Shown: piece by piece, positions 25,603-35,341 of the stretch
Layout: the number at the start of each line of letters is the position of its first letter
Position numbering within the stretch: the first letter of the stretch is position 1
From: SVFI01 sp045535935
Lineage (GTDB): Bacteria > Bacillota > Clostridia > Lachnospirales > Lachnospiraceae
Length of the DNA: 64,000 bases
Direction: 5' to 3'
NCBI GenBank assembly: GCA_045535935.1
Contig: JAZSMO010000049.1
Span: 54,229-118,228, forward strand
Translations under genes and position numbers: made by a program
Notes under the pieces: model-generated
Told to the model about the DNA's origin: nothing
The model's database searches: none
What the model saw: only the letters and a program-made list of their open reading frames with translations

Positions 25603-27048
25603 ATGGCAGACAAAAAGTTAGTAGAAGCTATCACTGCGATGGATGTGGACTTTGCCCAGTGGTATACAGATGTGGTAAAGAAAGCGGAACTCATCGATTA
25701 CACAAGCGTAAAGGGTTGTATGGTTTTAAAACCGGCCGGATACGCAATCTGGGAGCTGATTCAGAAGCAGCTCGATGCAATGTTCAAAGCGACAGGCGTA
25801 GAAAATGTTTATCTTCCGATGTTCATTCCGGAGAGTCTTCTTCAGAAAGAAAAAGACCATGTGGAAGGATTTGCGCCGGAGGTAGCCTGGGTGACACATG
25901 GTGGTTTAAATCCGCTTCAGGAGAGAATGTGTGTCAGACCGACTTCTGAGACATTGTTCTGCGATTTTTATAAAAATGAAATCCAGTCTTACCGCGATCT
26001 TCCGAAGAACTATAACCAGTGGTGTTCGGTAGTACGTTGGGAAAAGGAGACAAGACCGTTCCTTCGCAGCCGTGAATTCTTATGGCAGGAAGGTCATACC
26101 GTACACGCAACAGCACAGGAAGCGGAAGAGAGAACCATACAGATGCTGAACGTATACGCAGACTTCTGTGAAAACGTTCTTGCTATGCCGGTTATCAAAG
26201 GTCGTAAGACAGAGAAGGAAAAATTTGCAGGTGCGGAAGCGACCTACACCATCGAAGCGTTGATGCATGACGGAAAGGCACTTCAGTCCGGAACCAGTCA
26301 CAACTTCGGTGATGGTTTCGCGAAAGCATTCGGCATCCAGTATACAGACAAAAACAATAAACTTCAGTATGCACATCAGACTTCCTGGGGAATGACAACG
26401 AGACTTATCGGTGCCATCATCATGGTACACGGTGATGATTCCGGTCTTGTACTTCCTCCGAGAGTGGCTCCGACACAGGTTATGATTATTCCGATCCGCC
26501 AGCAGGCAGAAGGTGTGCTTGACAAAGCGTTTGAACTCAAAGACCGTCTTGCGGCAGCAGGAAAAGAAGGTCTTCGCGTGAAAGTGGATGACACAGACAA
26601 GAGTCCGGGATGGAAATTCTCTGAATGCGAGATGCGCGGAATTCCGGTACGTGTGGAAATCGGACCAAAGGATATCGAGGCAAACAAATGTGTTCTCGTT
26701 CGTCGTGACACACGCGAAAAAATTGAGTGCAGCCTTGATGAGATTGAAACAAAGGTAGTGGAGCTTCTTGACAAGATGCAGGTAGAGATGCTGGAGAATG
26801 CAAGAGCACACAGAGAAGAACACACATATGTGGCTCATGATATGGATGAATTTGTGAAACTCTTTACAGAAAAATCCGGATTTGTAAAAGCTATGTGGTG
26901 TGAGGATCAGGCCTGCGAGGATGAGATCAAAGAAAAACTCAGCGTAACAAGCCGTTGTATGCCATGGGAGCAGGAACATATTGCAGATACATGTGTATGC
27001 TGCGGAAAACCAGCCACAAAGATGGTTTACTGGGGAAGAGCGTACTAA
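25603..27048 (+). CDS. proS: Proline--tRNA ligase, archaeal/eukaryal type
   Basis: 481 residues. Class II motifs are visible: motif 2 in RWEKETRPFLRSREFLWQEGH, TSETLFCDFYK, and motif 3 in TTRLIGAIIMVHGDDSGLVL, followed by the anticodon-binding domain and a Cys-rich C-terminal zinc domain (CVCCGKPATKMVYWGRAY). There is no editing insertion between motifs 2 and 3, as expected for the archaeal-type enzyme (ProS type 3). It charges tRNA-Pro and is regulated by the T-box leader. AAGGAG is eight bases upstream. Confidence 0.96.
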   Translation: MADKKLVEAITAMDVDFAQWYTDVVKKAELIDYTSVKGCMVLKPAGYAIWELIQKQLDAMFKATGVENVYLPMFIPESLLQKEKDHVEGFAPEVAWVTHGGLNPLQERMCVRPTSETLFCDFYKNEIQSYRDLPKNYNQWCSVVRWEKETRPFLRSREFLWQEGHTVHATAQEAEERTIQMLNVYADFCENVLAMPVIKGRKTEKEKFAGAEATYTIEALMHDGKALQSGTSHNFGDGFAKAFGIQYTDKNNKLQYAHQTSWGMTTRLIGAIIMVHGDDSGLVLPPRVAPTQVMIIPIRQQAEGVLDKAFELKDRLAAAGKEGLRVKVDDTDKSPGWKFSECEMRGIPVRVEIGPKDIEANKCVLVRRDTREKIECSLDEIETKVVELLDKMQVEMLENARAHREEHTYVAHDMDEFVKLFTEKSGFVKAMWCEDQACEDEIKEKLSVTSRCMPWEQEHIADTCVCCGKPATKMVYWGRAY

Positions 27049-27069
27049 AAAAGAAACAATTTTTCTACC

Positions 27070-27096
27070 CGCGTCTGTTGCAGACGCGAGTTTTTT
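27070..27096 (+). terminator. Terminator of proS
   Basis: CGCGTCTG (27070-27077) and CAGACGCG (27081-27088) with a TTG loop, then AG and six T. Confidence 0.92.
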
Positions 27097-27151
27097 CGTA
27101 TAAAATACCTAGTATATACAGACAATGATAATCAGAAAGAAGGTAATTATT

Positions 27152-28348
27152 ATGAATATTTTAGTAATTAACTGCGGAAGCTCTTCCCTTAAGTATCAGC
27201 TGATTGACAGCGAGAGCGAAGCAGTGTTGGCAAAAGGTCTCTGCGAGAGAATCGGTATTGCCGGAAGCGCCATTACACACCAGGCCGGTGAGGGTGATAA
27301 GATCAAAACAGAAATTGATATGACAGACCATACACAGGCGGTAGCAGCTGTAATTGACAAATTGACAGACCCGGAAGTCGGTGTTGTGAGTTCGCTGGAT
27401 GAAATCGGTGCGGTGGGACACAGAATTGTACACGGCGGAGAGAATTTTGCAAGCAGCGTGATCATTACAGATGAGGTTGTGGAAGCGATTGAGAAATGTA
27501 ACGATTTGGCGCCTCTTCACAATCCGGCCAATTTAATCGGTATCAATTCCTGCAAGGAAATCATGCCGAATGTTCCTATGGTGGCGGTATTTGATACGGC
27601 GTTCCATCAGACGATGCCGAAGAAAGCTTATCTCTACGGACTTCCGTATGAATATTATGAAAAGTATAAAGTGAGACGCTACGGTTTTCACGGTACAAGC
27701 CATGATTTTGTCAGCAACCGTGTAGCCGAGCTCATGGGAAAGAAGCGCGAGGATCTCAAGATTATCGTTTGTCATCTCGGCAATGGTGCATCTGTATCTG
27801 CAGTTCTCCATGGACAGTGTGTAGATACATCCATGGGACTTACTCCGCTGGAAGGTTTGATTATGGGAACCCGTTCCGGAGACATTGACCCGGCGATTGT
27901 GAGCTTCCTGGCTGAAAAAGAAGGAAAAACTGCACAGGAAATCATCGATATCTGTAATAAAAAATCCGGTGTACTTGGTTTGTCGGGCGGACTTTCCAGT
28001 GATTTCCGTGACCTGGGTAATGCAGCAGATTCCGGAAATGAAAAAGCTCAGGCAGCTCTGGAAACGTGGGGTTACCGCGTAGCGAAATATATCGGAGCCT
28101 ATGTGGCAGCTATGAATGGTGTGGATGCGATTGTATTTACAGCGGGTGTCGGTGAAAACAATATTGCTGCACGTACTACAGCATGTCAGTATCTTGGTTA
28201 CCTTGGGGTAACAATCGATCCGGTTGCCAACAATGAACGCGGTGAGGAAATCCGCATCTCCACAGAAGACAGCAAGACACAGGTATGGGTTGTGCCGACC
28301 AACGAAGAGCTTGCTATTGCAAGAGAGACGGTTCGACTTGTGAAATAA
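27152..28348 (+). CDS. ackA: Acetate kinase
   Basis: 398 residues. Signature text: NILVINCGSSSLKYQLID at the N-terminus, HRIVHGGE, FDTAFHQTMP, RRYGFHGTSH, IVCHLGNGASV and GLMGTRSGD-like LIMGTRSGDIDP, then FTAGVGEN. It converts acetyl phosphate and ADP to acetate and ATP. ATG 27152 after AAAGAAGG gives the standard N-terminus; an earlier in-frame ATG (27125) is not used. Unlike many Firmicutes, pta is not adjacent. A terminator follows. Confidence 0.97.
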   Translation: MNILVINCGSSSLKYQLIDSESEAVLAKGLCERIGIAGSAITHQAGEGDKIKTEIDMTDHTQAVAAVIDKLTDPEVGVVSSLDEIGAVGHRIVHGGENFASSVIITDEVVEAIEKCNDLAPLHNPANLIGINSCKEIMPNVPMVAVFDTAFHQTMPKKAYLYGLPYEYYEKYKVRRYGFHGTSHDFVSNRVAELMGKKREDLKIIVCHLGNGASVSAVLHGQCVDTSMGLTPLEGLIMGTRSGDIDPAIVSFLAEKEGKTAQEIIDICNKKSGVLGLSGGLSSDFRDLGNAADSGNEKAQAALETWGYRVAKYIGAYVAAMNGVDAIVFTAGVGENNIAARTTACQYLGYLGVTIDPVANNERGEEIRISTEDSKTQVWVVPTNEELAIARETVRLVK

Positions 28349-28357
28349 ATATGCATC

Positions 28358-28389
28358 GGGGCAGACACGTCTAATGTGATCTGCCCTTT
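28358..28389 (+). terminator. Terminator of ackA
   Basis: GGGCAGA (28358-28364) and TCTGCCC (28379-28385), then TTTT. Confidence 0.8.
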
Positions 28390-28422
28390 TCTTGAAAAGC
28401 ATTTACGGAGAGAAGGAATTTC

Positions 28423-28788
28423 ATGAAAAACAGGATTGTTAATTACATGGATTACATAGACAAGCTTCTGGCAGAAGATGAGCAGAAGCAGGAGATTGAT
28501 TATGAAACGCTTATAAAGCAGCACTTAATTCAAATTGACTTTTTCATGCATGAAAGACTGGTGCATCTGCTGGTGACGTTAGCGTTTGCTATCTTCGGAT
28601 TTATGATTTTTGTGGCACTTGTCATGAATTTTCAGCCGGGCTTACTTCTTTTGTTTGCGGCGATATTGGTGCTTTTGATTCCTTATATTATGCATTATTA
28701 TCTGTTAGAAAACGGAGTACAGAAAATGTACCGTCAATACGATGAGATGCTGAGACGTACGGAGAAAGGGTCGTTATGGAGGAAATAA
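28423..28788 (+). CDS. Small membrane protein of unknown function
   Basis: 121 residues: a charged N-terminal half, then two membrane helices (about 46-66 and 70-92) and a basic tail. No family is recognised. GAGAAGGAA is nine bases upstream. Its last 13 bases overlap the start of a metalloprotease-like gene, so it belongs to a tightly packed three-gene operon. Confidence 0.7.
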   Translation: MKNRIVNYMDYIDKLLAEDEQKQEIDYETLIKQHLIQIDFFMHERLVHLLVTLAFAIFGFMIFVALVMNFQPGLLLLFAAILVLLIPYIMHYYLLENGVQKMYRQYDEMLRRTEKGSLWRK

Positions 28789-29384
28789 AACTGCAGACAC
28801 AGGACGGAAGGCAGGTGAGCTGCACAGTCATCCGTTCGAAGCGCAGAAGCTACGGAATTGTGGTGAATGAAGAAGGACAGGTGAGTGTCCGGATACCGTT
28901 GCGGGGAAGCGTGCGGACGGCAGAACATATGGTCCGGGAAAAGCAGGATTGGATTCTTGAAAAGATAGAACTTCAAAAACAAAGAAAACGGATTCGGAGT
29001 CAGCAGGCGGCGCTGAGTGAGAGCAAATATACGCCCGAGCAGCGTGCAGGGCTTGAGAAGCGTTATCGTCAGGCGGCAAAGGAATATATTCCGAAACGGG
29101 CAGATTATTATGCACAGCTTCTGGGGGTCACCTATGAAAGAATCCGTATTGCGGAACAGAAAACCCGTTGGGGGAGCTGCAGCTCAAAAGGGACACTGTC
29201 CTTTAACTGGAAACTGATGCTGGCACCGCCGAAGGTGCTGGACTATGTGGTGGTGCACGAGCTGTGTCACCGGTTAGAAATGAATCATTCTCCGCGGTTT
29301 TGGAAACAGGTGGAGAATGTTATACCGGATTATAAGGAGTACAGAAAATGGTTAAAAGAAAACGGAATTACCTTACAATTATAA
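28776..29384 (+). CDS. YgjP-like (DUF45) metallopeptidase
   Basis: 202 residues. The zinc site is VVHELCHRLEMNHSPRFW (HExxH plus a downstream His), preceded by the family text TRWGSCSSKGTLSFNWKLML. These SprT/WSS1-like proteins are cytoplasmic and their substrates are unclear. The gene overlaps the previous one by 13 bases and the next by 37, so expression is translationally coupled. Confidence 0.9.
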   Translation: MEEIKLQTQDGRQVSCTVIRSKRRSYGIVVNEEGQVSVRIPLRGSVRTAEHMVREKQDWILEKIELQKQRKRIRSQQAALSESKYTPEQRAGLEKRYRQAAKEYIPKRADYYAQLLGVTYERIRIAEQKTRWGSCSSKGTLSFNWKLMLAPPKVLDYVVVHELCHRLEMNHSPRFWKQVENVIPDYKEYRKWLKENGITLQL

Positions 29385-30289
29385 TAGTTAGCATTTGCTT
29401 ATTATTTAGCGTTGTCGGATGCGGACAGACAGATGATGTGAAAACAGAACCGGAGACAGTTATGGAAGAAATTCCGACAGATGACGAGTTTGAAGCAGAG
29501 ACTTCGCAGGAGACGGAGGAACCGGAAAAGACAGATGAGAAGTTAGCAGAGGACAACTCTGAAGAGGAAGAAAAGGAAGAATTCACGGAACCGGCGGCGG
29601 AAGAACAACAGCAGGAAGAGCAGCCAGAAGAACAGCCGGAAGAACCTGCGCAGGTGACGGGTGGCCACTTGATAGCCATTGATCCGGGCCACCAGACAAA
29701 GGGCAACAGCGAGAAGGAACCAATCGGTCCGGGTGCAGCCGAGACGAAAGCAAAAGTAACCGGCGGAACAAGCGGACGTACGACGGGGCTTGCGGAGTAT
29801 GAGTTGAATCTTCAGGTTGGCTTGAAACTGAGAGATATATTGGTCAGCCGTGGTTATGAGGTAATCATGACAAGGGAGACCAACGATGTAAATATGAGTA
29901 ACAGTGAAAGAGCAGCCATTGCCAATAATGCAGGCGCGGAGGCTTTTGTGCGTATTCACGCCAACGGAAGTGAGGATCCGGGCGTGAACGGAGCAATGAC
30001 CATCTGCCCGACAGCATCCAATCCTTATACACCGGCCATTTATGAGAAAAGCCGCAGTCTTTCCGACCACGTACTTGATCAGTTAGTGACTGCTACCGGT
30101 TGCAAAAAACAGTATGTGTGGGAAACGGATACGATGAGCGGAATCAACTGGTGTCAGGTCCCGGTCACCATCGTTGAGATGGGATATATGACCAATCCGA
30201 CGGAGGATACCAATATGGCTACGCCGGAGTATCAGCAAAAGTTAGCAGAGGGTATCGCCAACGGAATTGATGCGTTTTTTGCCCAGTAA
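29348..30289 (+). CDS. N-acetylmuramoyl-L-alanine amidase lipoprotein
   Basis: 313 residues: signal peptide with lipobox SVVGC-G near residue 25, a long Glu-rich linker (about 35-100), then an Amidase_3 domain with IAIDPGHQTKGN (zinc His), AEYELNLQVGLKL (zinc Glu), VRIHANGS (zinc His) and VEMGYMTNPTED (catalytic Glu). It should cut the MurNAc-L-Ala bond of peptidoglycan at the cell surface. The start lies inside the metallopeptidase gene. Confidence 0.92.
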   Translation: MVKRKRNYLTIIIVSICLLFSVVGCGQTDDVKTEPETVMEEIPTDDEFEAETSQETEEPEKTDEKLAEDNSEEEEKEEFTEPAAEEQQQEEQPEEQPEEPAQVTGGHLIAIDPGHQTKGNSEKEPIGPGAAETKAKVTGGTSGRTTGLAEYELNLQVGLKLRDILVSRGYEVIMTRETNDVNMSNSERAAIANNAGAEAFVRIHANGSEDPGVNGAMTICPTASNPYTPAIYEKSRSLSDHVLDQLVTATGCKKQYVWETDTMSGINWCQVPVTIVEMGYMTNPTEDTNMATPEYQQKLAEGIANGIDAFFAQ

Positions 30290-30317
30290 AGACTTGAGGA
30301 GTTTGTGAAAAAAACAG

Positions 30318-31439
30318 ATGAAAAAAATAATTGATTTTATCAAGGCAGAGGTGGTGCTTACCGTAGCGGTATGTCTGGCGGTGGCTTCCATGTTTTTTGT
30401 TGCGCCTTCTGCTGCGTATGCGGATTACATGAACTGGCATGTGCTTTCGCTTTTGCTCTGCCTGATGATTGTAATGGAAGGACTGAAAAGACTCGGTGTG
30501 TTTTCGGGTATTGCAGGTATTTTGATGCGAAAGGTCAAATCCTTTTCGCAGGTTGTTTTTATCCTTGTGTTTTTGTGTTTTTTCAGTTCCATGTTGATTA
30601 CCAATGACGTGGCGCTTATCACTTTTGTACCGTTTGCTGTTGAAGTGCTGCGTATGGCAGGAAAAGAAAATAAAATGATTGCGGTCATTGTGTTGCAGAC
30701 GATAGCGGCCAATCTGGGGAGCATGTTGACGCCGATCGGAAATCCGCAAAATCTCTATCTGTACGATTACGCAGGATATTCTCTCGGACAATTTCTGGGA
30801 ATTATGCTTCCGGCGTGGATTGTTTCCCTGTTGCTTTTGTCGCTGAGTTGCCTTTGGATAACAAAGGGAGAGACAATGGAAGGAATCACTTTTCCGGCGA
30901 TACAATACTGGACGAAGAAAAGGATGGTGCTTACCGGGATATATGTCACACTGTTTTTTGTGAGTATTCTCGTTGTGGCGGATGTGATTTCGTTTGCCGT
31001 TGCACTGGTGATAACGATTCCGGTCGTACTGTTTGTAGACAGAAAGACACTTTGTAACGTGGATTATTGTCTGCTGCTGACTTTTTCCGGATTCTTCATT
31101 TTTGTCGGAAACATGGGAAATATGGAAAGTGTAGCAGGACTTCTGGAAGGCTGGATGCAGGGCAGAGAATTTATAGTGGCAGTGCTTACAAGTCAGGTAA
31201 TCAGCAATGTTCCGGCTGCGCTCCTTCTTTCGGGATTCACGACAGACATAGGGGCGCTTCTTATCGGTGTAAATATCGGTGGCCTCGGAACGCTTATTGC
31301 ATCCATGGCGAGCCTTATTTCCTACAAAGCGTTTGCCAAGGCTTACCCGAAAAAAAGAGGAGCCTACATGCTTACCTTTACTGCCATGAATCTGGCATAT
31401 TTGGGTATTTTTATACTGGGATATTTCATTTTTTATTAA
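30318..31439 (+). CDS. SLC13/ArsB-type membrane permease
   Basis: 373 residues and about ten membrane helices. NLGSMLTPIGNPQNLYLY and the second-half NVPAALLLSGF carry the two conserved helical-hairpin motifs of the ion-transporter superfamily (citrate, arsenite, Na+/H+). It is shorter than typical DASS carriers. The substrate is unknown: an organic anion or a metal oxyanion is possible. Confidence 0.8.
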   Translation: MKKIIDFIKAEVVLTVAVCLAVASMFFVAPSAAYADYMNWHVLSLLLCLMIVMEGLKRLGVFSGIAGILMRKVKSFSQVVFILVFLCFFSSMLITNDVALITFVPFAVEVLRMAGKENKMIAVIVLQTIAANLGSMLTPIGNPQNLYLYDYAGYSLGQFLGIMLPAWIVSLLLLSLSCLWITKGETMEGITFPAIQYWTKKRMVLTGIYVTLFFVSILVVADVISFAVALVITIPVVLFVDRKTLCNVDYCLLLTFSGFFIFVGNMGNMESVAGLLEGWMQGREFIVAVLTSQVISNVPAALLLSGFTTDIGALLIGVNIGGLGTLIASMASLISYKAFAKAYPKKRGAYMLTFTAMNLAYLGIFILGYFIFY

Positions 31440-31459
31440 TTTAAAGGAAAGGACCTACC

Positions 31460-32788
31460 ATGATAACCTTACCACAAGATGTAGCTAAGATTATTCATAC
31501 ATTGGAAGAAGCCGGTTACGAGGCCTATGCAGTCGGCGGATGTGTCAGGGACAGTCTGCTGGGAAAGGAGCCAAATGACTGGGATATTACTACCAGTGCG
31601 CTTCCGGAGCAGGTGAAGGAACTGTTTCCGCGCACGATTGATACGGGAATCCAGCATGGTACCGTGACGGTTATGATGCATCACGTCGGATATGAGGTGA
31701 CGACATATCGCGTGGACGGTGAGTATGAGGACAGCCGTCATCCGAAGGAAGTCACCTTCACGGCGAATCTGGTGGAAGATTTGAAGCGGCGCGATTTTAC
31801 CATCAACGCCATGGCTTATAATGAAAAGAACGGATTAGTGGATGAGTTCGGCGGAATACAGGATTTGGAAAACGGAATCATCCGTGCGGTGGGCGACCCG
31901 AAGGAGCGCTTTACGGAAGATGCCCTTCGTATGATGCGTGCAGTCCGTTTTGCAGCACAGCTTGGCTATGCCATCGAGGAGAAAACGCTGTCGGCCATAA
32001 AAGATATGGCACAGAATCTTAAAAACATCAGTGCGGAGAGAATTCAGACAGAGCTTGTAAAACTCCTTGTTTCCGATCATCCGGAGCATATGTGTGTGCT
32101 TTATGAATCCGGTATTACAGGTGTGATTATGCCGCAGTTTGACCGTATGATGGAGACGGAACAGAACAATCCGCACCATGCATATAGTGTCGGTATGCAT
32201 ACCGTGCATGCGATGGAACAGACCGGAGCAGACAAAGTGCTCAGACTCACGATGCTGTTTCATGACATGGGGAAACCGGACACAAAGACGACAGATGACG
32301 ATGGAACGGATCATTTCCACGGACATGCAACTGTTTCGGAAGACTATGCAAAAACCATACTGAGACAGCTCAAATTCGACAATGACACATTGTTTAAAGT
32401 AAAAAAACTCACCTATTGGCATGACCATAAAATCGGTTCCGGTGCCAAAGGTGTCAGAAAGGCATTGTATGAGCTCGGCGAGGAGCTGTTTCTGATGCTC
32501 CTGGAGGTAAAAAAAGCAGATACCTTGGCGCAGAGCACCTACCAAAGGGAGGAGAAGCTGGCTGAGCTTTCAGAACTTCGGGAGATATATGAGCAGATTA
32601 AGGCGGAGGGAGATTGCTTTCAGATGAAAGATCTGGCGGTTACCGGGCAGGATCTGATTGCCCTCGGCATGAAACCGGGACCGCAGCTGGGGGATATGCT
32701 CAAAGAGCTCTTGGAGACGGTAATAGCGGATCCGACCCAAAATGAAAAAGAAAAATTACTTCAAATAGCATCAAAAAGCATTTTTTAA
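31460..32788 (+). CDS. cca: CCA tRNA nucleotidyltransferase
   Basis: 442 residues, class II. The nucleotidyltransferase head has YAVGGCVRDSLLGKEPNDWD (DxD metal site) and RRDFTINAMAYN, followed by RFTEDALRMMRAVRFAAQL, and then an HD-type domain with LFHDMGKPDTK. It adds or repairs the 3' CCA of tRNAs. This matters here because the tRNA-Tyr gene in the window does not encode CCA. AAAGGA is ten bases upstream of the start. Confidence 0.95.
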   Translation: MITLPQDVAKIIHTLEEAGYEAYAVGGCVRDSLLGKEPNDWDITTSALPEQVKELFPRTIDTGIQHGTVTVMMHHVGYEVTTYRVDGEYEDSRHPKEVTFTANLVEDLKRRDFTINAMAYNEKNGLVDEFGGIQDLENGIIRAVGDPKERFTEDALRMMRAVRFAAQLGYAIEEKTLSAIKDMAQNLKNISAERIQTELVKLLVSDHPEHMCVLYESGITGVIMPQFDRMMETEQNNPHHAYSVGMHTVHAMEQTGADKVLRLTMLFHDMGKPDTKTTDDDGTDHFHGHATVSEDYAKTILRQLKFDNDTLFKVKKLTYWHDHKIGSGAKGVRKALYELGEELFLMLLEVKKADTLAQSTYQREEKLAELSELREIYEQIKAEGDCFQMKDLAVTGQDLIALGMKPGPQLGDMLKELLETVIADPTQNEKEKLLQIASKSIF

Positions 32789-32793
32789 AAGAG

Positions 32794-32837
32794 CCCTTCA
32801 TAAGATAAATAAGACATTCTTATGAAGGGGTTTTTTT
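32794..32837 (+). terminator. Terminator of cca that abuts the next start codon
   Basis: CCCTTCATAAG (32794-32804) pairs with CTTATGAAGGG (32819-32829), followed by G and seven T. The next gene's ATG begins at 32838. The only ribosome-site-like text, AAGGGG, is part of the 3' arm. Confidence 0.88.
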
Positions 32838-33836
32838 ATGAATGACAGAGCAGTTTCCTTATTTGAAAAATATGATCTGACAATAGAAAAGACAAGAAAA
32901 GGCAGAGGTGCGATTATTGCAGAAACAGACAAGGGAGTGGTGGCTCTGGTGGAATACAATGGGTCACAAGACCATTTGGCTGCAGAAGAGGCAGTGCTGA
33001 AAAAAGTCTCAGAGAAATATGATGCGCCTCTGGATCTGATTTTGCGCACATCGGAGGATGAACTGTTCTGCAGTGATTATGAAGGGAAAAAATATATTGT
33101 AAAAAAGTATGTGGAGGGGCGGGAATGTGATGTAAAAGATCCGAAAGAATGCAAAAGAGCAGCAGTGTCGCTGGCAAAACTGCATCTTGCCATGCGCAGG
33201 ATTGACATTCCTCAGGAACTGTTCGCATTTGAAAAAGCGGATGATTTAAGAGAAGATTTTGACAGACGTACTGCGGAAATTGTGCGTACGAGAAATTATA
33301 TTAGAAAAAGTCCGCGCAAGGAGGAGTTTGAACTTGCATTTTTGCATTCCTGTGACAGATATTTGGAGCAGTCGGCTGTTGCTTACTCTTTTTTGGATGA
33401 TGCATGTATCAAAAGCTTAAGGGAAAAACAGATCAATGAGAAAATGTTGGTTCACGGCGATTGTACACAGCATAATGCACTGTTTACGCAAAATGAAGTA
33501 ACATTTATTAATTTTGAAAAGATGGGAGCGCATCTGCAGATGAAAGATGTGTATCTTTTTATGAGGAAGATATTGGAGAAAAATGATTGGTCCTGTGAAA
33601 TGGCGACAGCCATACTCGAGGGTTACGAGCAGGTGATTTTACTGGAAAAGGCAGAAAAAAATTATTTATATTCCAGATTCCTATATCCTGAAAAATTTTG
33701 GAAAATTGCAAACGGCTTTCTGAACCGAAGAAAGTCCGTACCGGCCAGAAGACAGCAGGAGAAGCTTTCTGCTTTTGAACAGATGGAAGAGAAAAGACAG
33801 TTGTTTTTAAATAAATGGCTGGAAACATGCAGATAG
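32838..33836 (+). CDS. CotS-type spore coat kinase-like protein
   Basis: 332 residues with an aminoglycoside-phosphotransferase-like fold: a lysine region VEYNGSQDHLAAEEAVLKK, the hinge YIVKKYVEGRECD, and the catalytic loop MLVHGDCTQHNALF followed by FINFEKMG where a DFD-type motif is expected. The layout fits the CotS/CotI family of spore-coat-associated kinases. The metal-binding Asp is replaced in FINFEK, so activity is uncertain. ATG 32838 directly follows a terminator and no upstream in-frame start exists (TGA at 32823-32825). Confidence 0.75.
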   Translation: MNDRAVSLFEKYDLTIEKTRKGRGAIIAETDKGVVALVEYNGSQDHLAAEEAVLKKVSEKYDAPLDLILRTSEDELFCSDYEGKKYIVKKYVEGRECDVKDPKECKRAAVSLAKLHLAMRRIDIPQELFAFEKADDLREDFDRRTAEIVRTRNYIRKSPRKEEFELAFLHSCDRYLEQSAVAYSFLDDACIKSLREKQINEKMLVHGDCTQHNALFTQNEVTFINFEKMGAHLQMKDVYLFMRKILEKNDWSCEMATAILEGYEQVILLEKAEKNYLYSRFLYPEKFWKIANGFLNRRKSVPARRQQEKLSAFEQMEEKRQLFLNKWLETCR

Positions 33837-33872
33837 TGTATGCTATACTTAGCGCAGAAAGGAAGGCTGCAT

Positions 33873-35207
33873 ATGAAAAAATATTTTATGCGGTTATTTA
33901 TTTTCTGCGCTGTCTTTTGTTTGTGCGGATGCGCAGCGCCGGCACCGGAGACAGAGGATGCTGCCTTGCAACAGGAAGTGACATGGGAAAAAGAGGTACC
34001 CCTGCAATTGGCCGATTCCTTAGATCGGGCAGTCATTCAGAAAATAGATGAGAAGAAGCAGACAATTACTTTTTACAATACAATAGTGGGAAAAAGCTAT
34101 ACGCTTTCTTATGATAATTCTACGGGAATCAAGAGCAGATATGACGAGGAGCTGGTTGCCGGACAGTTGACGGAAGGTGATATAGCGGAAGTGACATTTG
34201 TAAAGGAAGAAAAGCGGGCCAAAAATATATGGCTGGATAAATCTGCAACGGTTACCGAGGAAGTGACGTCATTTAAGATGAATCGCCGGGCACTTACATT
34301 TGAAATGAACGGAGAACAGTTTGCCATCGATGAAGGAGCGCCTGTTTTGTCCGGCGGAGAAGTGCTGGCTCTCATGGATATCAATGAAGTGGATACTCTT
34401 CGGGTTACCAGCGTGGATCATACGATAAAAAGCATTACCATTTCCAATGGGCACGGGTATGTGAGACTTTTGAATTCAGAACCTTTTGAAGGCGGATGGG
34501 TTGAATTCGGACAGAGTATCATCCGAAAAGTGGAAAAGGACATGCTTCTTGTTGTTCCGGCCGGATATTATGAAATGCTTATTTCGTGTGACGACATTTC
34601 CGGTTCAAAGCAGATTTCCGTTGTGTCCAATGAGGAGACACAGGTGGATGTCTCAGAGCTTGTGCCGAAGCAGCAGGAAGAGGATAAGATCGGAGGTATC
34701 GTGTTTACGATCAATCCGTCGGATGCGGTTCTCAAGATTGACGGGCAGGAGACGGAGTACAGCGGAGTGGTGAATCTCACTTACGGAATACATCATATCG
34801 AAGTGACGGCGGAAGGCTACAGTACCCTTTCCCGCTATATCAAGGTCGGACAGGAGATGGCCAATATCAGCATCAATATGGAAGCGAAAGACGACGATTC
34901 CGATGATGACGATGCGGATGCAGAGGATGATAAGGATAACGACAGTTCGGTGAGCGGTAATAACGCAGCAACTGCTTCTGACGGCAGCGGAAATAAAGTG
35001 TATATCGATGCGCCTGAGGGAGCCGAGCTATACGTAGACGGAAAATATATCGGTATCATTCCGACATCTTTCGATAAGAAAAGCGGTACATATACAGTAT
35101 CTGTAAGGAAAAACGGATATGTGACGCGAAGTTACTCTTTGGAGGTAGATGATTCCGATAAAGACGTGAGATATTCTTTCTCAAGCCTGGAGAAGGATAA
35201 TGGCTAA
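33873..35207 (+). CDS. Lipoprotein with two PEGA domains
   Basis: 444 residues. Signal peptide with lipobox FCLCGC-A near residue 18. Residues about 40-270 are beta-rich with no family I can name. Then come two PEGA repeats, about 280-345 (FTINPSDAVLKIDGQE) and 385-435 (VYIDAPEGAELYVDGKYIGI), joined by an Asp-rich DDDSDDDDADAEDDKDND linker that may bind calcium. PEGA domains are thought to act in envelope or S-layer contact. ATG 33873 with GAAAGGAAGG upstream is preferred to a frame start at 33840. Confidence 0.82.
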   Translation: MKKYFMRLFIFCAVFCLCGCAAPAPETEDAALQQEVTWEKEVPLQLADSLDRAVIQKIDEKKQTITFYNTIVGKSYTLSYDNSTGIKSRYDEELVAGQLTEGDIAEVTFVKEEKRAKNIWLDKSATVTEEVTSFKMNRRALTFEMNGEQFAIDEGAPVLSGGEVLALMDINEVDTLRVTSVDHTIKSITISNGHGYVRLLNSEPFEGGWVEFGQSIIRKVEKDMLLVVPAGYYEMLISCDDISGSKQISVVSNEETQVDVSELVPKQQEEDKIGGIVFTINPSDAVLKIDGQETEYSGVVNLTYGIHHIEVTAEGYSTLSRYIKVGQEMANISINMEAKDDDSDDDDADAEDDKDNDSSVSGNNAATASDGSGNKVYIDAPEGAELYVDGKYIGIIPTSFDKKSGTYTVSVRKNGYVTRSYSLEVDDSDKDVRYSFSSLEKDNG

Positions 35208-35235
35208 AAAACCTTGAAAAAATGCCCTTTTTTCC

Positions 35236-35264
35236 TTGACAACATGGGCAAAAAGGGATATAAA
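35236..35264 (+). promoter_or_regulatory. Promoter of hup
   Basis: TTGACA (35236-35241) and TATAAA (35259-35264) with a 17-bp spacer, followed by a 75-base leader with GGAGGAG before the start. Confidence 0.75.
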
Positions 35265-35341
35265 TAGTATTAGGCGTTTCGCAAAAGTGCGGAATGACAA
35301 ATAAAAAACAAAATACTCAGTAATAAGAGGAGGAGTTCAAG

